Below, piece after piece: positions 23,791 through 36,565 of a stretch of DNA of 64,000 bases. Within the stretch, counting starts at the first letter, position 1. Every line of letters begins with the position of its first letter. Position numbers and translations under genes: made by a program. The DNA is from Mallotus nudiflorus (taxonomy: Eukaryota > Streptophyta > Magnoliopsida > Malpighiales > Euphorbiaceae), in assembly GCA_947683625.1 (NCBI GenBank), contig CANTUR010000046.1:2213501-2277500 (forward strand), written 5' to 3'. A model generated the notes under the pieces. It made no database searches. It was not told the origin of the DNA and worked only from the letters and a program-made list of their open reading frames with translations.

Positions 23791-25250
23791 GCCCAGTTCA
23801 TGCTTAATGAAATTTAATCTCTCTTTGTTAAGAGGTTTGTTTAAGATATCTGTAAGTTGATTATTTGTATCAATAAATTCAAGTGAGATATTACCAATTT
23901 GAACATGATAATGCAAGAAATGATGTCTAATGTCTATATGCTTAGTTCTAGAATGTTAAATAATATTTTTTCTAAAGTTGATAGCACTTGTATTATCACA
24001 TTTGATTGGAACGTGATCAAGTTTTACACCATAGTTTAACAACTGTTGTTTTTGCTACAAAACTTGCGAACAACAAAGACTTGTTGCAATATATTTAGCA
24101 TCAGCAATGGACATGGCAACCAAAACTTATTTCTTACTAAACCAAGAAACTAAACATCGACATAAAACTTGACAAGTTTTGGAAGTGCTTTTTCTATCTA
24201 GTAAACTATCGGTAAAGTCTGCTTCAGAATAACTAATCAAGTCAAAGTATTAACTCCTAGGATACCAAAGTCCTAAATGCATAGTACCACGAAGATATTT
24301 GAAAATTCTTTTGATAACATTCAAATGAGACTCTTTAGGACTTGATTGAAATCTAGCACACAAGCAAGTAGTAAACAGAATATCGGGTCTTCTAATAGTT
24401 AAATAAAGAAGAGATATGATCATACCTCTAAATCACTTTTCATCAACTGGTTTGCCATTCTTATTTTTATTAAGTTTGGTTGTGGTGCTCATTGTAGTTT
24501 TACTTATCTTAGCTCTATACATGCCAAATTTCTTGAGAATGTCTCTTGCATACTTGGTTTGAGTAATGAAAATCTTATTTTTACATTGTTTAATATGTAG
24601 TCCAAGAAAGAATTTGAGTTCACCCATTATATTCATCTCAAATTATCCTTCCATTAAATTAGAGAATTACTCACACAAGCAATGATTAGTAGCACCAAAT
24701 AAAACGTCATTAACATATATTTGAACAATTAATAAATCATGCTTGGATTTCTTTATGAAAAGAGTTGTATCAACTTTTCCTTTAGAGAAACCTTTCTCTA
24801 ATAAGAAGTTGCTCAATCTTTTATATCAAGCTTTAGGAGCTTGTTTCAATCTATATAACGCTTTGGAAAGTTTGAATACATAATTTGGAAAATCAAAGCT
24901 TTCAAAACCTGGAGGTTGTTCAACATGCAACTCTTCTTTAATAAGACCATTTAAAAAAGCATTTTAACATCCATTTGATAAAGTTTGAAATCCATGAATG
25001 ATGTAAATGCAAGTAGCATCCTAATATCTTCTAACCTTGCAACGGGGGCAAAGGTTTCATCATAATCAATGTCTTTATCTTGATTATAACCTATAGTTAC
25101 TAGTCTAGCTTTGTTCCTAGTTATGACACCTTGTTCATTCATCTTATTTCTAAACACCCATTTGGTGCCTATAATAGGATGATGTTTAGGTCTAGGAACC
25201 AAGGTCTAACCTTATTTCTCTCAAATTGATTTAACTCTTCTTGCATAGAA
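23791..25250 (-). pseudogene. L3 copia RT and RNase H, broken
   Basis: RT begins with VPRPKHHPIIGTKWVFRNK (24951-25202) and contains DETFAPVARLEDI and LYQMDVK. The catalytic motif reads YVNDVLFG near 24710 where YVDD is expected, so one catalytic Asp is lost. RT continues through MGELKFFLGLHIKQ (24433-24636). RNase H follows with an ADAKYIA segment and ends near 23795 with LNKPLNKERLNFIKHELGM. Several stops and frameshifts interrupt the frame. The enzyme would copy the RNA genome into cDNA; this copy cannot be functional. Confidence 0.88.
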
Positions 25251-25369
25251 AAAACCCAAAATTCATCACACAAAGCATCATCAATATTTTTGGATTCAAT
25301 TTGAGAAATGAAGGCTAAATTAACAATATATCGAGTAGTTACCCCTTTTATAGTGTCACCTATAATGAG

Positions 25370-25860
25370 GTCTTAAGGGTGAGCTTTCTTGAATTGCAAA
25401 TCCTTTGGAAGTTCATCCTTCAAGGTAGGTTGAGATGTCTCCTCATTTTCCTCCTTGCTTAGATTTTCAAGTTCCAAAGGCTTACTAGCATTTTCTTCTT
25501 GTGTTTCCACAATCTCATTATCACCTACAAAATCATCAATACTACAAACATCCTTTATAGGATCAATTGAGTTTGATTCATTAAATACCACATGCATTGA
25601 CTATTTAACTACTAAAGTTCTCTTATTAAAGACCCTATATGCTTTTCTACAAATAGAATAGCCTAGGAAAATTCCTTCATCAACTTTAGAATCAAATTTC
25701 CTAAGATTTTCCTTAGTGTTCAATATAAAGCGCTTGCATCTAAATACTCTTAGATATGAGATTTTAGGTTTTCTATTGTTCCATAGCTCATAAGATGTTT
25801 TATTTAAAATTGGTCTTTTGAAAACTCGATTTTAAATATAACAAGATGTGTTAATAGCTT
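25370..25860 (-). pseudogene. L3 copia integrase C-terminal and linker region
   Basis: Broken frames continue from the integrase core toward RT. An acidic linker with EENASKPLELENLSKEENEE lies at 25373-25597. Before it lies the integrase C-terminal region with the typical copia pattern (C-R-RGYSRNSKAY-like, here CRKAYRVFNKRT near 25620-25660). Frame breaks prevent a single ORF. Confidence 0.6.
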
Positions 25861-26661
25861 CCGCCCAAAAGTATAGAGGCAAATTATACTCATAAAGCAT
25901 TGTTATAGCCATTTCCACAAGAGTTCTATTTTTCCTTTCAGCTACCCCATTTTGTTGAGGAGTTTTAGGAGATGAAAATATATGAGAAATACCATTTTCA
26001 TTACAATAGTTTTTAAAAAAATCATTTTCAAACTCGGTTCCATAATCACTTCTAATAAAAGAAATATAAAAGCCTTTTTCTTTTTTAACTCTTTTTACGA
26101 ACTTTTCAAAAGCTTTAAATGCATCATTCTTATGAGTAAGGAAACATACCTATGTAAATCTAGAGTAATCATCAACCAATACATATGCATAGTGCATTCC
26201 ACCGAGACTAGCAACTCTAGTTGGTCCAAATAAATCCACATGTATAAGTTCAAGTGGCCTAAAGGTGGATACTATATTTTTTAGCTTAAATGAGGACTTG
26301 GATTGTTTTCCCTTTGGGCAAGCATCACAAGGTTTATCCTTAGTGAATTCAAGCTTAGGTAAACCAATCACAAGTTCATGTTTATGAAGATCATTTAAAA
26401 GCTCAAATTTGCATGTCCTAACCTTCTATGCCATGTCCATATGTCATGGGAGATAGACACTAAGCATTTTATGTCTTTGTTATCAATTTTATTCAAATTA
26501 ATGACATAAACATTGTTTACTCTTTCACTACTAAAAATAATTTTGTTTTCATCAAGACTACTAACAAAGCAATTTTTAGGATAGAAAGTTACTTTATTTC
26601 CCATATCATATAATTGCCTTATACTAAGCAAATTATGTTTAAGACCATTCATAAAAAACAC
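25861..26661 (-). pseudogene. L3 copia integrase core and pre-integrase domain
   Basis: The zinc-binding pre-integrase part (26395-26661) includes LKHNLLSIRQLYDMG and WHRRLGHANL, giving the HH half of the HHCC finger, followed by CDACPKGKQ (26300-26330) for the CC half. The DDE triad can be followed: D in LIHVDLFGP near 26270, D in RSDYGTEFEND near 26040, E in TPQQNGVAERKNRT near 25930. Frameshifts separate the parts. It would insert the cDNA into the chromosome. The HVDLFGPTRVASLGG segment is typical of plant copia elements. Confidence 0.9.
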
Positions 26662-27043
26662 ATGATGTATAGATAAGAATTAAGGATTACCTATTTCTCC
26701 AATGCCAATGATGTGTATTTCGATAATTTTGTGCAACATGTTTATGTGCATTTTATTATGTAGCATGCCTATTATAATTGTGTCTAATGTACATATAAGC
26801 ATGCTTGGGTTTAGGTACTCTAGTTTAAGCCTTACCTCTTTGTGTTAATGAAGGATGAATCTTATGAGACTTTCCCTTACTATTTAACACATGAGATCTT
26901 TTAGCTTTGAAAGCTTGAGTCTCATTTGATTTAGAGGTTAAAGGAGTGGAATCATATGAAGCTTTTACAAAATTAATATGTGATGAAGATGATGAAGACA
27001 TTCCATTCTTATATCCAATCCCATGGGTATCTCCATGAAATTT
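26662..27043 (-). pseudogene. L3 protease-side segment, eroded
   Basis: This lies between the coiled-coil gag tail and pre-integrase. Broken minus-strand frames include Ser-rich MSSSSSSHINFVKASYDST and TSKSNETQAFKAKRSHV. No protease D-T/S-G motif was recognised. Confidence 0.4.
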
Positions 27044-28445
27044 TTAAAAGTCAAGAAGACTATCTAAAGTTTCTTTTCCTCTTTTAAATTTAGCAATGGA
27101 ATTCTTTAATTCTAAAACCTCCTTAAAAAGCTTGTGATTTTTATCATTTTCTTTCTTAAGTTGATCTTTCAAAGAATTAGAAGATTTTGTATCACTAACA
27201 AGTTTTTCGTTTGATTCAACAAGCTTAGCAAAATTAATTTTTAAATTTTCTAATTCTCTATTTAAGTTACCTAACTCACGCTTATAATGTTTCTTCTTAG
27301 ATAATAAACTTTTGCATTTAACAAGTAATTTGCTCATAATAGAGCTCTCATTATCATCATAATAATTTCACAATCATCAAAGGAAGAATAAATAGTATAT
27401 GGTACCTCATTTTCATTTTCAAGGGCCATGAAGCAAAGATTGGCCACTTCTTGTTGTTCCTCTTCCTCTTTGGATTTGGAGGAATCATCCTAAGTAGCTT
27501 TGAATTCCTTATTCTTATCTTTTGCTCTCTTGTTCTTGAATTTGAGTTTAGGACACTCTAATATGTCTTGATTTCTTGCATTCATAGTAAATAACCTCCT
27601 TAGTTTTCTTCTTCCAATCTCCTTCAAACTTCTTATTGAAGTCCTTTGTTCTTGAGAAGTTTTTCCTTCTCAAAAACTTCTTGAAGTTCCTAGTGAGCAT
27701 GGCAATGTCACCATCTTCATTATTAGAATCTTTGATGCTTTCCTCTTCACTATCTTCTTGAAGAGATTTTAGAGCAATGCTCTTTTTCTTTTTTTCTTTC
27801 TCTTCTTATTCTTTTCCTCTTTGCTTGATAGTGAGCTCATGTGTTAATAGCTTACTAATGAACATATCAGTTGATAGAGTGGAGAGGTCTTGAGCTTCCT
27901 CAATTAAAGTAACATAAGATTCCTAATCCTTCTTAGATAGGATTCTTAGAATCTTATTGTTTACCTCTTCCTTGGAAAAATGTTTTCCAAGTTTCATGAG
28001 GGTTGTGAGGAGAGCATTGAGACAATTTGACATACCCGTGATTGATTCATGAGGCTTCATTTTGAAGAGTTCATATTCATACATATGAAGTTGAACCTTC
28101 CTACTTCTTACTTAGATGTTGCCTTCATAGTGGTTCTCTAAGGTCTCCCACATTTCTATAGCTGACATACAATGTTGAAGCTTGCCTTTTTCTTCTCTTG
28201 TCATTGAAGAGACTAGAGTAATCATAGCTTTTTTATTTTTGTGATTTTCTTCCTTTTGATCAATACTCCATTAGTTTCTTGCAATAGTAGTTACCACATC
28301 ATCAATGATAATTATTGGTGATTTCCAACCTCTTAGGATAATGTCCCAAAGTTTGATGGTATCACAATCAAGATATAATTCCATTTTGAATTTCCAATGT
28401 GGATAGTCACTACTATCAAAGAATGGTCTCTAAGAATAGATGTTT
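27044..28445 (-). pseudogene. L3 copia gag
   Basis: The gag starts near 28445 and reads, with stops, through segments such as IKLWDIILRGWKSP, MTREEKGKLQHCMSAIEMWE and YELFKMKPHESITGM, as in copia gag-polypeptide (UBN2-type) domains. A basic stretch (KKFLRRKNFSRTKDFNKKFE) precedes a decayed zinc knuckle (YECKKSRHIRV followed by a stop, where C-C-H-C is expected). The C-terminal part (27044-27337) is a long coiled coil with heptads such as LENLKINFAKLVESNEKL. This long coiled coil is typical of SIRE-like gag. Confidence 0.75.
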
Positions 28446-28495
28446 TGTGATTCACTCCTGATGATTTTGTATTATAGTAATAAAGTACCTAGAAT

Positions 28496-28513
28496 TCAAG
28501 CTCTGATACTAAT
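28496..28513 (-). other. L3 primer binding site (initiator tRNA-Met)
   Basis: Minus strand ATTAGTATCAGAGCTTG starts just after the 5' LTR end. TTAGTATCAGAGC differs from the plant tRNA-iMet site by one G-to-A change. Confidence 0.9.
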
Positions 28514-29036
28514 TGAAAAGAGTCCTAAAGGGGGGTGAATAGGACTATCAAATAAAAATGAGAAATTAAAATAATTCTTTGTAAGAATTGAATGAAAGTT
28601 GAGAAGGAAGAATGAAGAGCAGAAAAAATTTAAGGAGTTCATATTCAAAAATAATCCTATGTCTCCACCCAAATTATCCCCAATTTAGGATTTTTAATCA
28701 CCCGTAATCTTATTCATAAGATTGAGATTACACAAGAGTTTTATGGCTCACTCTTACAACCTTACAACTTGAGTTTTTAAGGCTCACTTAAAAAACCCAA
28801 ACCCAAGTGTTTTAATGCACAACACATAAACCAATTCCTTTAGAAATAAATCTCACTTCCCTTCTAATCTAACCCAAGATTTAAGATGAAGAGAAATTCT
28901 ATTTCTAACACACAACCAACTCTTAAAAGAGTTATACAAACAAAGAATTATTTAAGAGAACTTAATAACTCAATGAATGCTTAAGAAAGAATGAATGATA
29001 AACAAGTTTCTTAACTTCCATTCAGATATAGAGGTG

Positions 29037-29044
29037 TTTATATA
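29037..29044 (-). promoter_or_regulatory. L3 LTR TATA-box candidate
   Basis: Minus strand CTATATAAACACCTC lies in the 5' LTR. The left copy conserves TATATAAACACC near 21459-21470. Good match to a plant TATA box. Confidence 0.55.
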
Positions 29045-30060
29045 GATGAACACTCCAAATATAGCTGTTAGAGGTGCAAATAATGTATCCAAAGTCTATA
29101 TTTTGAATCATTGAAAGTGATGTTGTCAGATAGCTATTCATGGATTGAAATCGTGATTGGCTACTCAAGACATTTGAATTTGCCCATACTTTCTTCATAA
29201 AAGCTATATATATTTGAATTATCTTTCCATATAATTTTGAATAACCTAAATTAGACTTCTATAACTAAATATACTTCCAAAATACTAAGAGCTATGCAAT
29301 CTGAAATGTAGACTACTGTCAAACAGTTATACCCAAGTTGAAGCCATAATTTTCTATTGAAGAAGTTTGAATTTGCCCATTATTTCTTCATAAAAGTTAT
29401 AGATATTTTACTTATAATTCTATATCATTTTGAATCAACAAAATTAAAGATCTTTAACTCAAGATATGTCTAATATAATAAGAGTTATGCAATCTAAAAT
29501 GTAGACTACTGTCAGACATCTATACACAAGTTGAAGCCGTAATTTACTATTGAATAAGTTTGAATTTGCCCATAATTTTTCCATTAAAGTTGTATATATT
29601 TGACTTATATTTCTATATCATTTTGAATCAATTAAATTGAACTTCTTTACCTCAAGATATGTCTAAAATACTAAGAGTTGTACAATCTCAAATGCAAACT
29701 ACTGTCAGACAGCTATACACAAGTTGAATCCGTAATTTACTATTGAAGAAGTTTTAATTTGCCCATACTTTCTTCATAAAAGTTGTATATATTTTACTTA
29801 TATTTCCATATCACTTTAAATCACCTAAATTTTACTTTTTTAACTCGAGATATGTCTAAAATACTAAGAGCTATACAATCTGAAATGGCAACTACATATG
29901 TGGATTTTGACTTAATATTTGCATACCCACTCGAATTATGACAAGAAAGCCCAATTCATAAAGCTCAAAATGTGTCCATAAAATGTGAAGAAGATAACTT
30001 TCTTATTATAAAAATCTAAGGATGTCAAAAGCCTCCCTGAATCTCAGAGGTCAAATCAGC

Positions 30061-30065
30061 CCATC
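30061..30065. repeat. L4 target site duplication, left, decayed
   Basis: CCATC here against CCAAG at 46827-46831. The intact L3 left LTR reads GCCCAAGATAATC, so the original was CCAAG and the left copy carries two changes. Confidence 0.6.
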
Positions 30066-32170
30066 TGTAAACAATGAGGTTTAGCGCAAGTCCAAAATTT
30101 TAGCAACCGCGACACTATTTACACTTAGGGCCTTAGGAAACACATTAATATGCCACAAAATAATAGTGTGGAGATGACAAGTCACCACCCAAGGTAATAA
30201 CTGGGACAATTCAATTGGTGGTACTTGATTCTCTAAAAGAAAGTTAGCAATACAACCAGGAGATTCTGGAAATGGAATACTAACTTCTCTTAGTCTCATG
30301 TTCATTTAGAATTACTTTATAAATTATTACTTCATTCTCTAATTACATATAATTTTATTAAACCCTATTTGAACATCCATTTAACCCTAAGGCATCTAGT
30401 TAATAAAATTACATATAAAAATACATTCAAGCACATCGTCCCTAAGCCTAAAATATGTTAATTTTATTAAAAGTTAGCTAGATTTACACTTTTTATTTAC
30501 AAATGAAATGGACTAAAGGTGGGCCTACATTTTAGTTAGTGAGCTTAAGTTTACTTGTTTTAATTATCTAAAGGTGGACCTAAATCTATAAGTTTTAAAG
30601 AAATTTGATTTTATAAGTGGGCCTAATCTAACTTAATTTTATTTTAAGTAAAATATGGGGCCAAAGTCTACTTATTTTAAAGGAAATGAAATTAAATGGG
30701 CTAAGCTAAGTCTAAATTAATTTTAGTTAAAAAATGAGCATAAGTCTAAATTAACGTAATGGGCCTAAATTGATTTTAATTAATTAATTAACCTAAATCA
30801 TTTATAAACCTATTTTAAGTGAATTAGACCTAATTGTGGGTTTGGGGCCCAAAGAATTAGAAGACCAAAAAAATAAAACCTAAACAAAAAGCATAAGAAA
30901 AGCTTATCAAACACAAAATTTATATGATTTTCAAAAAAACCTAAATCAATTACATGCAAACCCTAATTTACTACTGCCATCATTGATTTTAATTGATTTT
31001 TACCCAGCGAAACCCTAATTACTAATTAATTTTAGTGCAGAGAATTAGAATTCCACTATATTTCCACTATTAGGGCTATTACAACCTACAGTACAGAGAA
31101 TTAAAAGAAAATTAATTACAACCCATAAGCAATAAATGAACAAATAACATAGAGAAATAAAAAAAAATCCTAAATCCTACAGGAGTTTTATAGACTTAAG
31201 TCTATGGCATTCCATGGATTCTTCAATAGTTACTACCAAAAAATAATATATCTCCAACCTCCCCACCAAAGCATCACAAGACATCAATCAAAACAAAAAA
31301 TAATAAAAAAAATTAATCAATAATGAATCACTAAAAATAAAATAAAGAAATAAAATTAAAATAAAGGAAAAGAAAAGAAAAGAGTAGAAGATGATGTGCA
31401 GATGCAGTTAGATGGCCCCTCAAATTGTGATTTTCACCATTTGGAATTGACTATATTGCTTTTCTTCTTGATTTCCTTGACTTTAAAAACATCTATTTTC
31501 TTTTGAAAAGGAAAAGGTCCTTTGAAATCCTACATCAAAAGGTTTTTTTTCTTTCTGCATTAATTTTTTTCTCTCAAAATTTTTTTTTTTGAAAACCCTA
31601 GCCTCTCCAGTACCTTCATCTCCCTGTTCCTTTCTTTCCTTTTTATCCTCCACTAACAACTCCCGTAATCATAGCACTGTTAACCTCTTGTGTGATCACA
31701 GGAGCGCTCTATTTTCTTTTTTCAAAATCAAAATCAAGATAAAAGGATTTTAAAAAAGATACACGTAATGGACACGTATTGTACATGGAGCATATTAAAA
31801 TTAATTTCTTTATTAATTTTGGGCCAATCAGAAAATAAAAAAAACACTGAAAAAAGGGTGTAAAATACTGAAAAAAAATACAAAAAGTCTCATAATGTTG
31901 ATCGGCATTTGGCTAATGTTAATTGGCATTAGGAAAATGCCAGTCGACATTAGCTAAATGCAGACTAGCATTTTGCTTAACGAACCCAAAAAATTTTAAT
32001 TTTTTTTTTAAAAACTTCTAAAATCAAGATTTTGCAATTAGGTCCAAAAAAATATCACAATTTAGTCCTTCACAAATTTCAATACTAGAGACTAATTTCT
32101 TAATTAATTATTCATCATCGGGGCTTTCATCGTACTATGCACAATTGCATTATGAAATTGGGTGCTTACA
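30066..32170 (-). repeat. L4 3' LTR (left copy)
   Basis: Starts TGTAAACAATGAGG and ends GGGTGCTTACA. Matches 44742-46826 throughout. Hand alignment of the first 121 bases gives about 26 differences, about 21 of them transitions. Confidence 0.94.
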
Positions 32171-32184
32171 ATTGCCCCCCTTTG
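32171..32184 (-). other. L4 polypurine tract
   Basis: Minus strand CAAAGGGGGGCAAT directly precedes the 3' LTR start TGTAAGCACCC. Same form as in L2. Confidence 0.88.
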
Positions 32185-32332
32185 TCGTTGTTTGCTTGAA
32201 AAATTATAGCAAAGTAGTAGAAGCACACAATTTTGAAAGAAAAAACTAGGATACCTAGTTGTATCCTAATTGACAGATTGATGCTTAAATTGTTGTGTAA
32301 TTTTAAGCGAATGTAATGTTTATCAAGTCTCA

Positions 32333-32945
32333 CTATATTTCCTACAGAACATCTAGTGAACTTTATACAAATGAGTTTTGTTATATTCCTTGTGGGATGT
32401 TTAGCAATAACGAATTGAAAGTCTGCTATAGTTCCTTGGAACGTCTAGCAATAATCAATTGAAAATCTACTATAGCTCCTATAGAATGTCTAGCAATGAT
32501 GAATTTCATTATATTCCTAATGGGACATCTAACGATGTACATTATATTCCCTGTGGGATGTCTAGTGAAAATGAGTTTCGTTATATTCCCCACGGGACAT
32601 CTAACGATGTACACTATATTCCTTATGGGATGTCTAGTGATGTACACTATATTCCCTATGGGACGTCTAGTGAAAATGAGTTTCGTTATATTCCCTGTGG
32701 GGCATCTAGTGAAAATGAGTTTCATTATATTCCCTATGGGACGTCTAATGATGTATACTATATTCCTTGTGGGACATCTAGTGATGTACACTATATTCCT
32801 TGTGGGATGTCTAGTAATAATGAGGTTCATTATATTCCCTATAGGACATCTAACGAAATGTATGCAACGAAGCTTGCTATATTCCCTGTGGGATGTTTAG
32901 CAAGAATGAGTTTCGTTATATTCCTTGTGGGACGTGTAATAATGA
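32333..32945. repeat. L4 3' region tandem array, 33- and 39-bp units
   Basis: Units share TATATTCCCTGTGGGATGTC and alternate between an 11-codon form (DVHYIPYGTSS) and a 13-codon form (ENEFRYIPCGASS). Multiples of three keep several frames open on both strands. The array sits beside the polypurine tract, the same place as the unrelated arrays of L1 and L2. Confidence 0.9.
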
Positions 32946-33073
32946 TTTTTAAAAAAAATTTGTAACTATAATGTAGCTACTAGCAAAAGTGCAACTTTCA
33001 AATTTTCTATAGATCTCACGAAACGTCTTGCAAATTAGAAATTTAGCAACTTATGTCATAATTGCAATGCAAC

Positions 33074-33143
33074 ACATAACATAGTGAAGGTTATGACTAC
33101 TGTGCAGTACATAACATAATGAAGGTTATGACTACTGTGCAGT
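33074..33143. repeat. 35-bp tandem duplication
   Basis: ACATAACATAGTGAAGGTTA plus TGACTACTGTGCAGT occurs twice head to tail (33074-33108, 33109-33143) with one mismatch. Confidence 0.9.
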
Positions 33144-33870
33144 AGATAACACAATCATGTGCATCATATGAAGTTAAAATCCTTTGATTGAAATAATGCA
33201 TGTACAATGCAAAAATTGAATTTTTTATTTACATTATGTATTATATACTTGATTAAGAATCCAGAATAAATACAGATGAATGTATGCTATTAATGATTAA
33301 TGATGTGGATTTTAATGAATTAATTAGGAACTAGTTCCTACTTAAAATGCAATTATGGATTGTATTACAAAGAAATAACGTGAATTTAAATGCAAGTATA
33401 TCTAAGGGACTAAAATGGACATTTTCCAATTTATTTACTTCTTCCCTTTTTGCATATCTTATTCATTCCTCATTTTCTTTTCTTTTTCTTTTCTTTCCTT
33501 GCATTGATTTTCATTTCTTGATTTCTTAATCATATAACATTTGATGTGTAATCTATTAGATCCTATGGTTGACCCATAACACAGAGTATGTAAAAGAGTA
33601 GACATTCCAACAGACCGAGCCATTCAACCTCTCCGTTTTCCTTAAAACAACCTCAGACTTCAAGAAGGCTCTTCTATTCTTCTTTTGACTTACTTACACC
33701 TCCATAGGTGTACATATGTTGGTAATGAGGTAAAATTTCCTCATTTCTGTTTATTCATTTCATTGTTGCGCTTCCTTCAGCTTGAGGCAAGTCCAATCGT
33801 TATTCTTTATTTATTCTGATTAAGTGTTGGATGGACACTACCCATACTTTCCACAGCCATATAGGCAAGC
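33144..33870. other. L4 3' region spacer
   Basis: AT-rich with a T-rich tract near 33470-33510. No supported gene. It may contain the 5' end of the antisense transcript, but no TATA motif as clear as that in L1 was seen. Confidence 0.4.
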
Positions 33871-33879
33871 TGACTATTT

Positions 33880-36565
33880 TGCCTATGATTTTTTTCGTGA
33901 TCAATAGGATTGCTTTTAGAGGGACTCCCATTTCCTTCGACATCGGTTATTGCAGTCTCCCTAAGCATGCGAGGAGTCAGTATGTGTGAGATTTGATTGG
34001 GTTCACTTTAACGTGGAAGAATAGGAAGAATGTTCTTCTTTCATCGTTAGTTGAGGGATTCAAACGCCTTCCTACCACCACTCCTTGCCAAATTGCTCAT
34101 AAGGTGAGGTGTCTCCTTCTGATATTGTTAGGTACGACCCTCTTTTGTAAGACCGGTCATGAGGTTAGTATTGCTCTACTTGGCCCACTTTGTGACTTAG
34201 GTCGAGTTGCCACACTTGACTAGGGATCTACTGCATTTTCTTATCTTTACTACAGATTGGACACTATCTGTAGAGGTGCTATCACGATGTGTGGCTTTTG
34301 GCATGTCTTGCATGTACGTCATCTTTTCCCCACTTGTCACCATCGCTACTTTCTGTATGACTTACTAACTTTTTTATTTTTCTCTTTCAGATCTAGAGTA
34401 TAAAGATTAGGTTGATCAAGGACTTTGATGCTATCAGTTCTAACAGGAGTCTTACTCTAATGCAGAGATAGGGCTCTTCCCGTTTAGCTAGTGCTAGGAA
34501 CACTCTTCAGACATATCGTGATCAGTTGAACATTATCAAGTGGTACTTAGTAAAAAGCAAATTCATTAATACTTCATCATTTAATGAAAATAAAAATTAA
34601 TTAACATGATTTTTCAGATTAATTCTAATTGGTTGGCGAGAGCTGATAATGTCCAAAGATATGACTTTATGGCTGGTGCAGTACAGCTTGAGTCTATGAG
34701 GGTTCTACTTCCTGGATATGGTTGTCAGATGTGGTATTTAGGAGAGTGAGTGCATCATTGGTCTTCTGAACCTTCCCGACGTCGTATTCCATCTGATATC
34801 CCTTCTTTTATGTTATGCAGTTCTCATCTGATAGGTTCAAAGCTAACAGAGGCAATTCAGGGATATAATGCTTTGACCTTCCTCGAGCAATCACGACATT
34901 ACTAGCAGTTCATTCATGAGCATCCCTTAGAGCAAATTCCTATTGACTGGGCAGAGGTAATTTTTGATCATTTCTTCTGTTCTTTTTTTTTTTTGAATTC
35001 ATGCTTCATTCATTCTTTATTCTCATCTTGAGGAGATTGGCTCTCTTATTGATGAGGTGATGGAGGAGGAGACAGAGACTTCTCAGGGGACTAAGACTAT
35101 TCCTGAGTATGAAATAGTTCTTGTTGCTGATATTGCTCCTAATTCTGAGGGTCTTAGGTTTAGACCTAGCCATGCACATTCTGCTCAATATATTGGTACT
35201 AGTCGAAATAAGGCCTTCGCTGGTGTTACCTTTGGTAATGTTTCTCTCCTATATAGGTCCATATTCTATTGGGCTCCTACTATGCAAACTCCAATTGAGC
35301 AACAGATGCATTTTAGTGATGCTCAGCTTTCTATCTTTTCTCTAGAAAATGCTTCTCATATGAGTCTTTCTGACTTATTCCCTACATGATCTATACACAT
35401 GACACTAATTTTAGTAAATTTACAAAACAGGTTCCTCTGACACAGGCGGAGTACTTGCATGGACTCGCCTTATCTTAGAAGTTATTCACTATGCAGGTCA
35501 CAGATAGTTGGAGGGTAAGTATATGTACAATGAAGATGCAAATGTATGCATGCTATGTATGAAATGCACATGATGTGTTTCCTATATGTACAGAGACTCA
35601 AGTGGTCTAGAACACGAGATCAAGATGCTTTGCCTACAGCTTGCAAGTTCAAGCATTGACCCTTATAATGCTAGGACTTCCTCCATTTGACCTCTAGACA
35701 CCTTTCATCATGATGATTCCATTAGGGCATAGAGCCCATGGCTGGATTCTAAAGCTCAAGATGACTGATCTAGGCTATTAGACTATTCTGTCATACTGTT
35801 GTGTTCTGAATTATGTACTATTTGTATGCACTATGTTAAACTGGTCTGTGTCTTGATATGAATTCAAATTCCTTGAATCAAACTTAGATAAATAAATGGA
35901 GGGTTTTTTTTACCTTAACTTTTACCTAAGCCACCCTCTCTGGTTTTCAACTTAGTAGACTTGTCCTAGTTTTTGCCTTAGCTGCCCTTTTAGGTTTTCA
36001 ACTTAGTGAGCTTTCATTTTGTTTTATTTATTTCTATATTTTCCAGATCTAGTTACAAGAGAAGCTGAGCTTGGTTGTTGTTCCTGCTTACTCTTTATCT
36101 TATCAGCTTCAGCAATTGCAATCCCACCCTTTAAAGGTGAAGGACATGCGTACTATAGACCAATGGGTGAACTGGTTACAGGGCATTACAGATGTTGAGA
36201 TTACATGGATTTGCCCCTGGTGGAAGCTAAAGTTTATGACCCCTGACCTATATGATCACTATGTTCCTATCCCAGGGCTACATTTCTCGACTTTCTTTTC
36301 TCATTCCCGTATTTATCATCAGTATGGCCACCCACAATTCATAGTTACCATTCTGACTGACTTTGAAGGCTTCCCCCTCACATAAGATTTTTTTGGATAG
36401 GGCCAAGAATTTAAGGTCTCAAAGGATTCTTAAGTGGAACATACACTAGGATGCTGATAGAGCTATTGATGATAATTACAAGACCTGGGTTGTGGTACAA
36501 GCTATCGAGCCACCAAGATTCTCTAGATACAAGAGGACTCAAGCTTTGCATGATAAGTCATAAAA
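33880..36565 (+). pseudogene. L4 antisense ORF, PMD/DUF7745-like, multi-exon
   Basis: This is the best preserved antisense ORF. Exon 1 (33993-34330) contains LLGTTLFCKTGHEVSIALLG and CDLGRVATLD, then a stop where W is expected before GSTAFSYLYYRL; LLG-LF, WGS and LYR are PMD hallmarks. Intron-like gaps follow with an acceptor CTCTTTCAG near 34389, an acceptor TTTTTCAG before 34619, donor GAGTGAGTG near 34745, acceptor TTATGCAG near 34820 and donor CAGAGGTAATT near 34955. The exon at 34621-34745 ends MWYLGE, like the L-ER segment of PMD proteins. The late exon (36071-36385) has WVNWLQGITDVEITWICPWW, like DUF7745. Retained splice sites suggest capture of a spliced cellular gene as genomic DNA. 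Stops show it is inactive. Confidence 0.65.

Larger units (their letters stand above)
28514..30065 (-). repeat. L3 5' LTR, main part
   Basis: Starts TGAAAAGAGTCCTAAAG and parallels the left copy up to AATCAGCCCA, where L4 interrupts it. The remaining 125-130 bp lie at 46827-46956. Confidence 0.93.

Noticed and set aside
32426..32965. Possible CRISPR-like array or repetitive secreted protein
   Set aside because: Units are directly adjacent without unique spacers, the DNA is plant, and several frames stay open because unit lengths are multiples of three.
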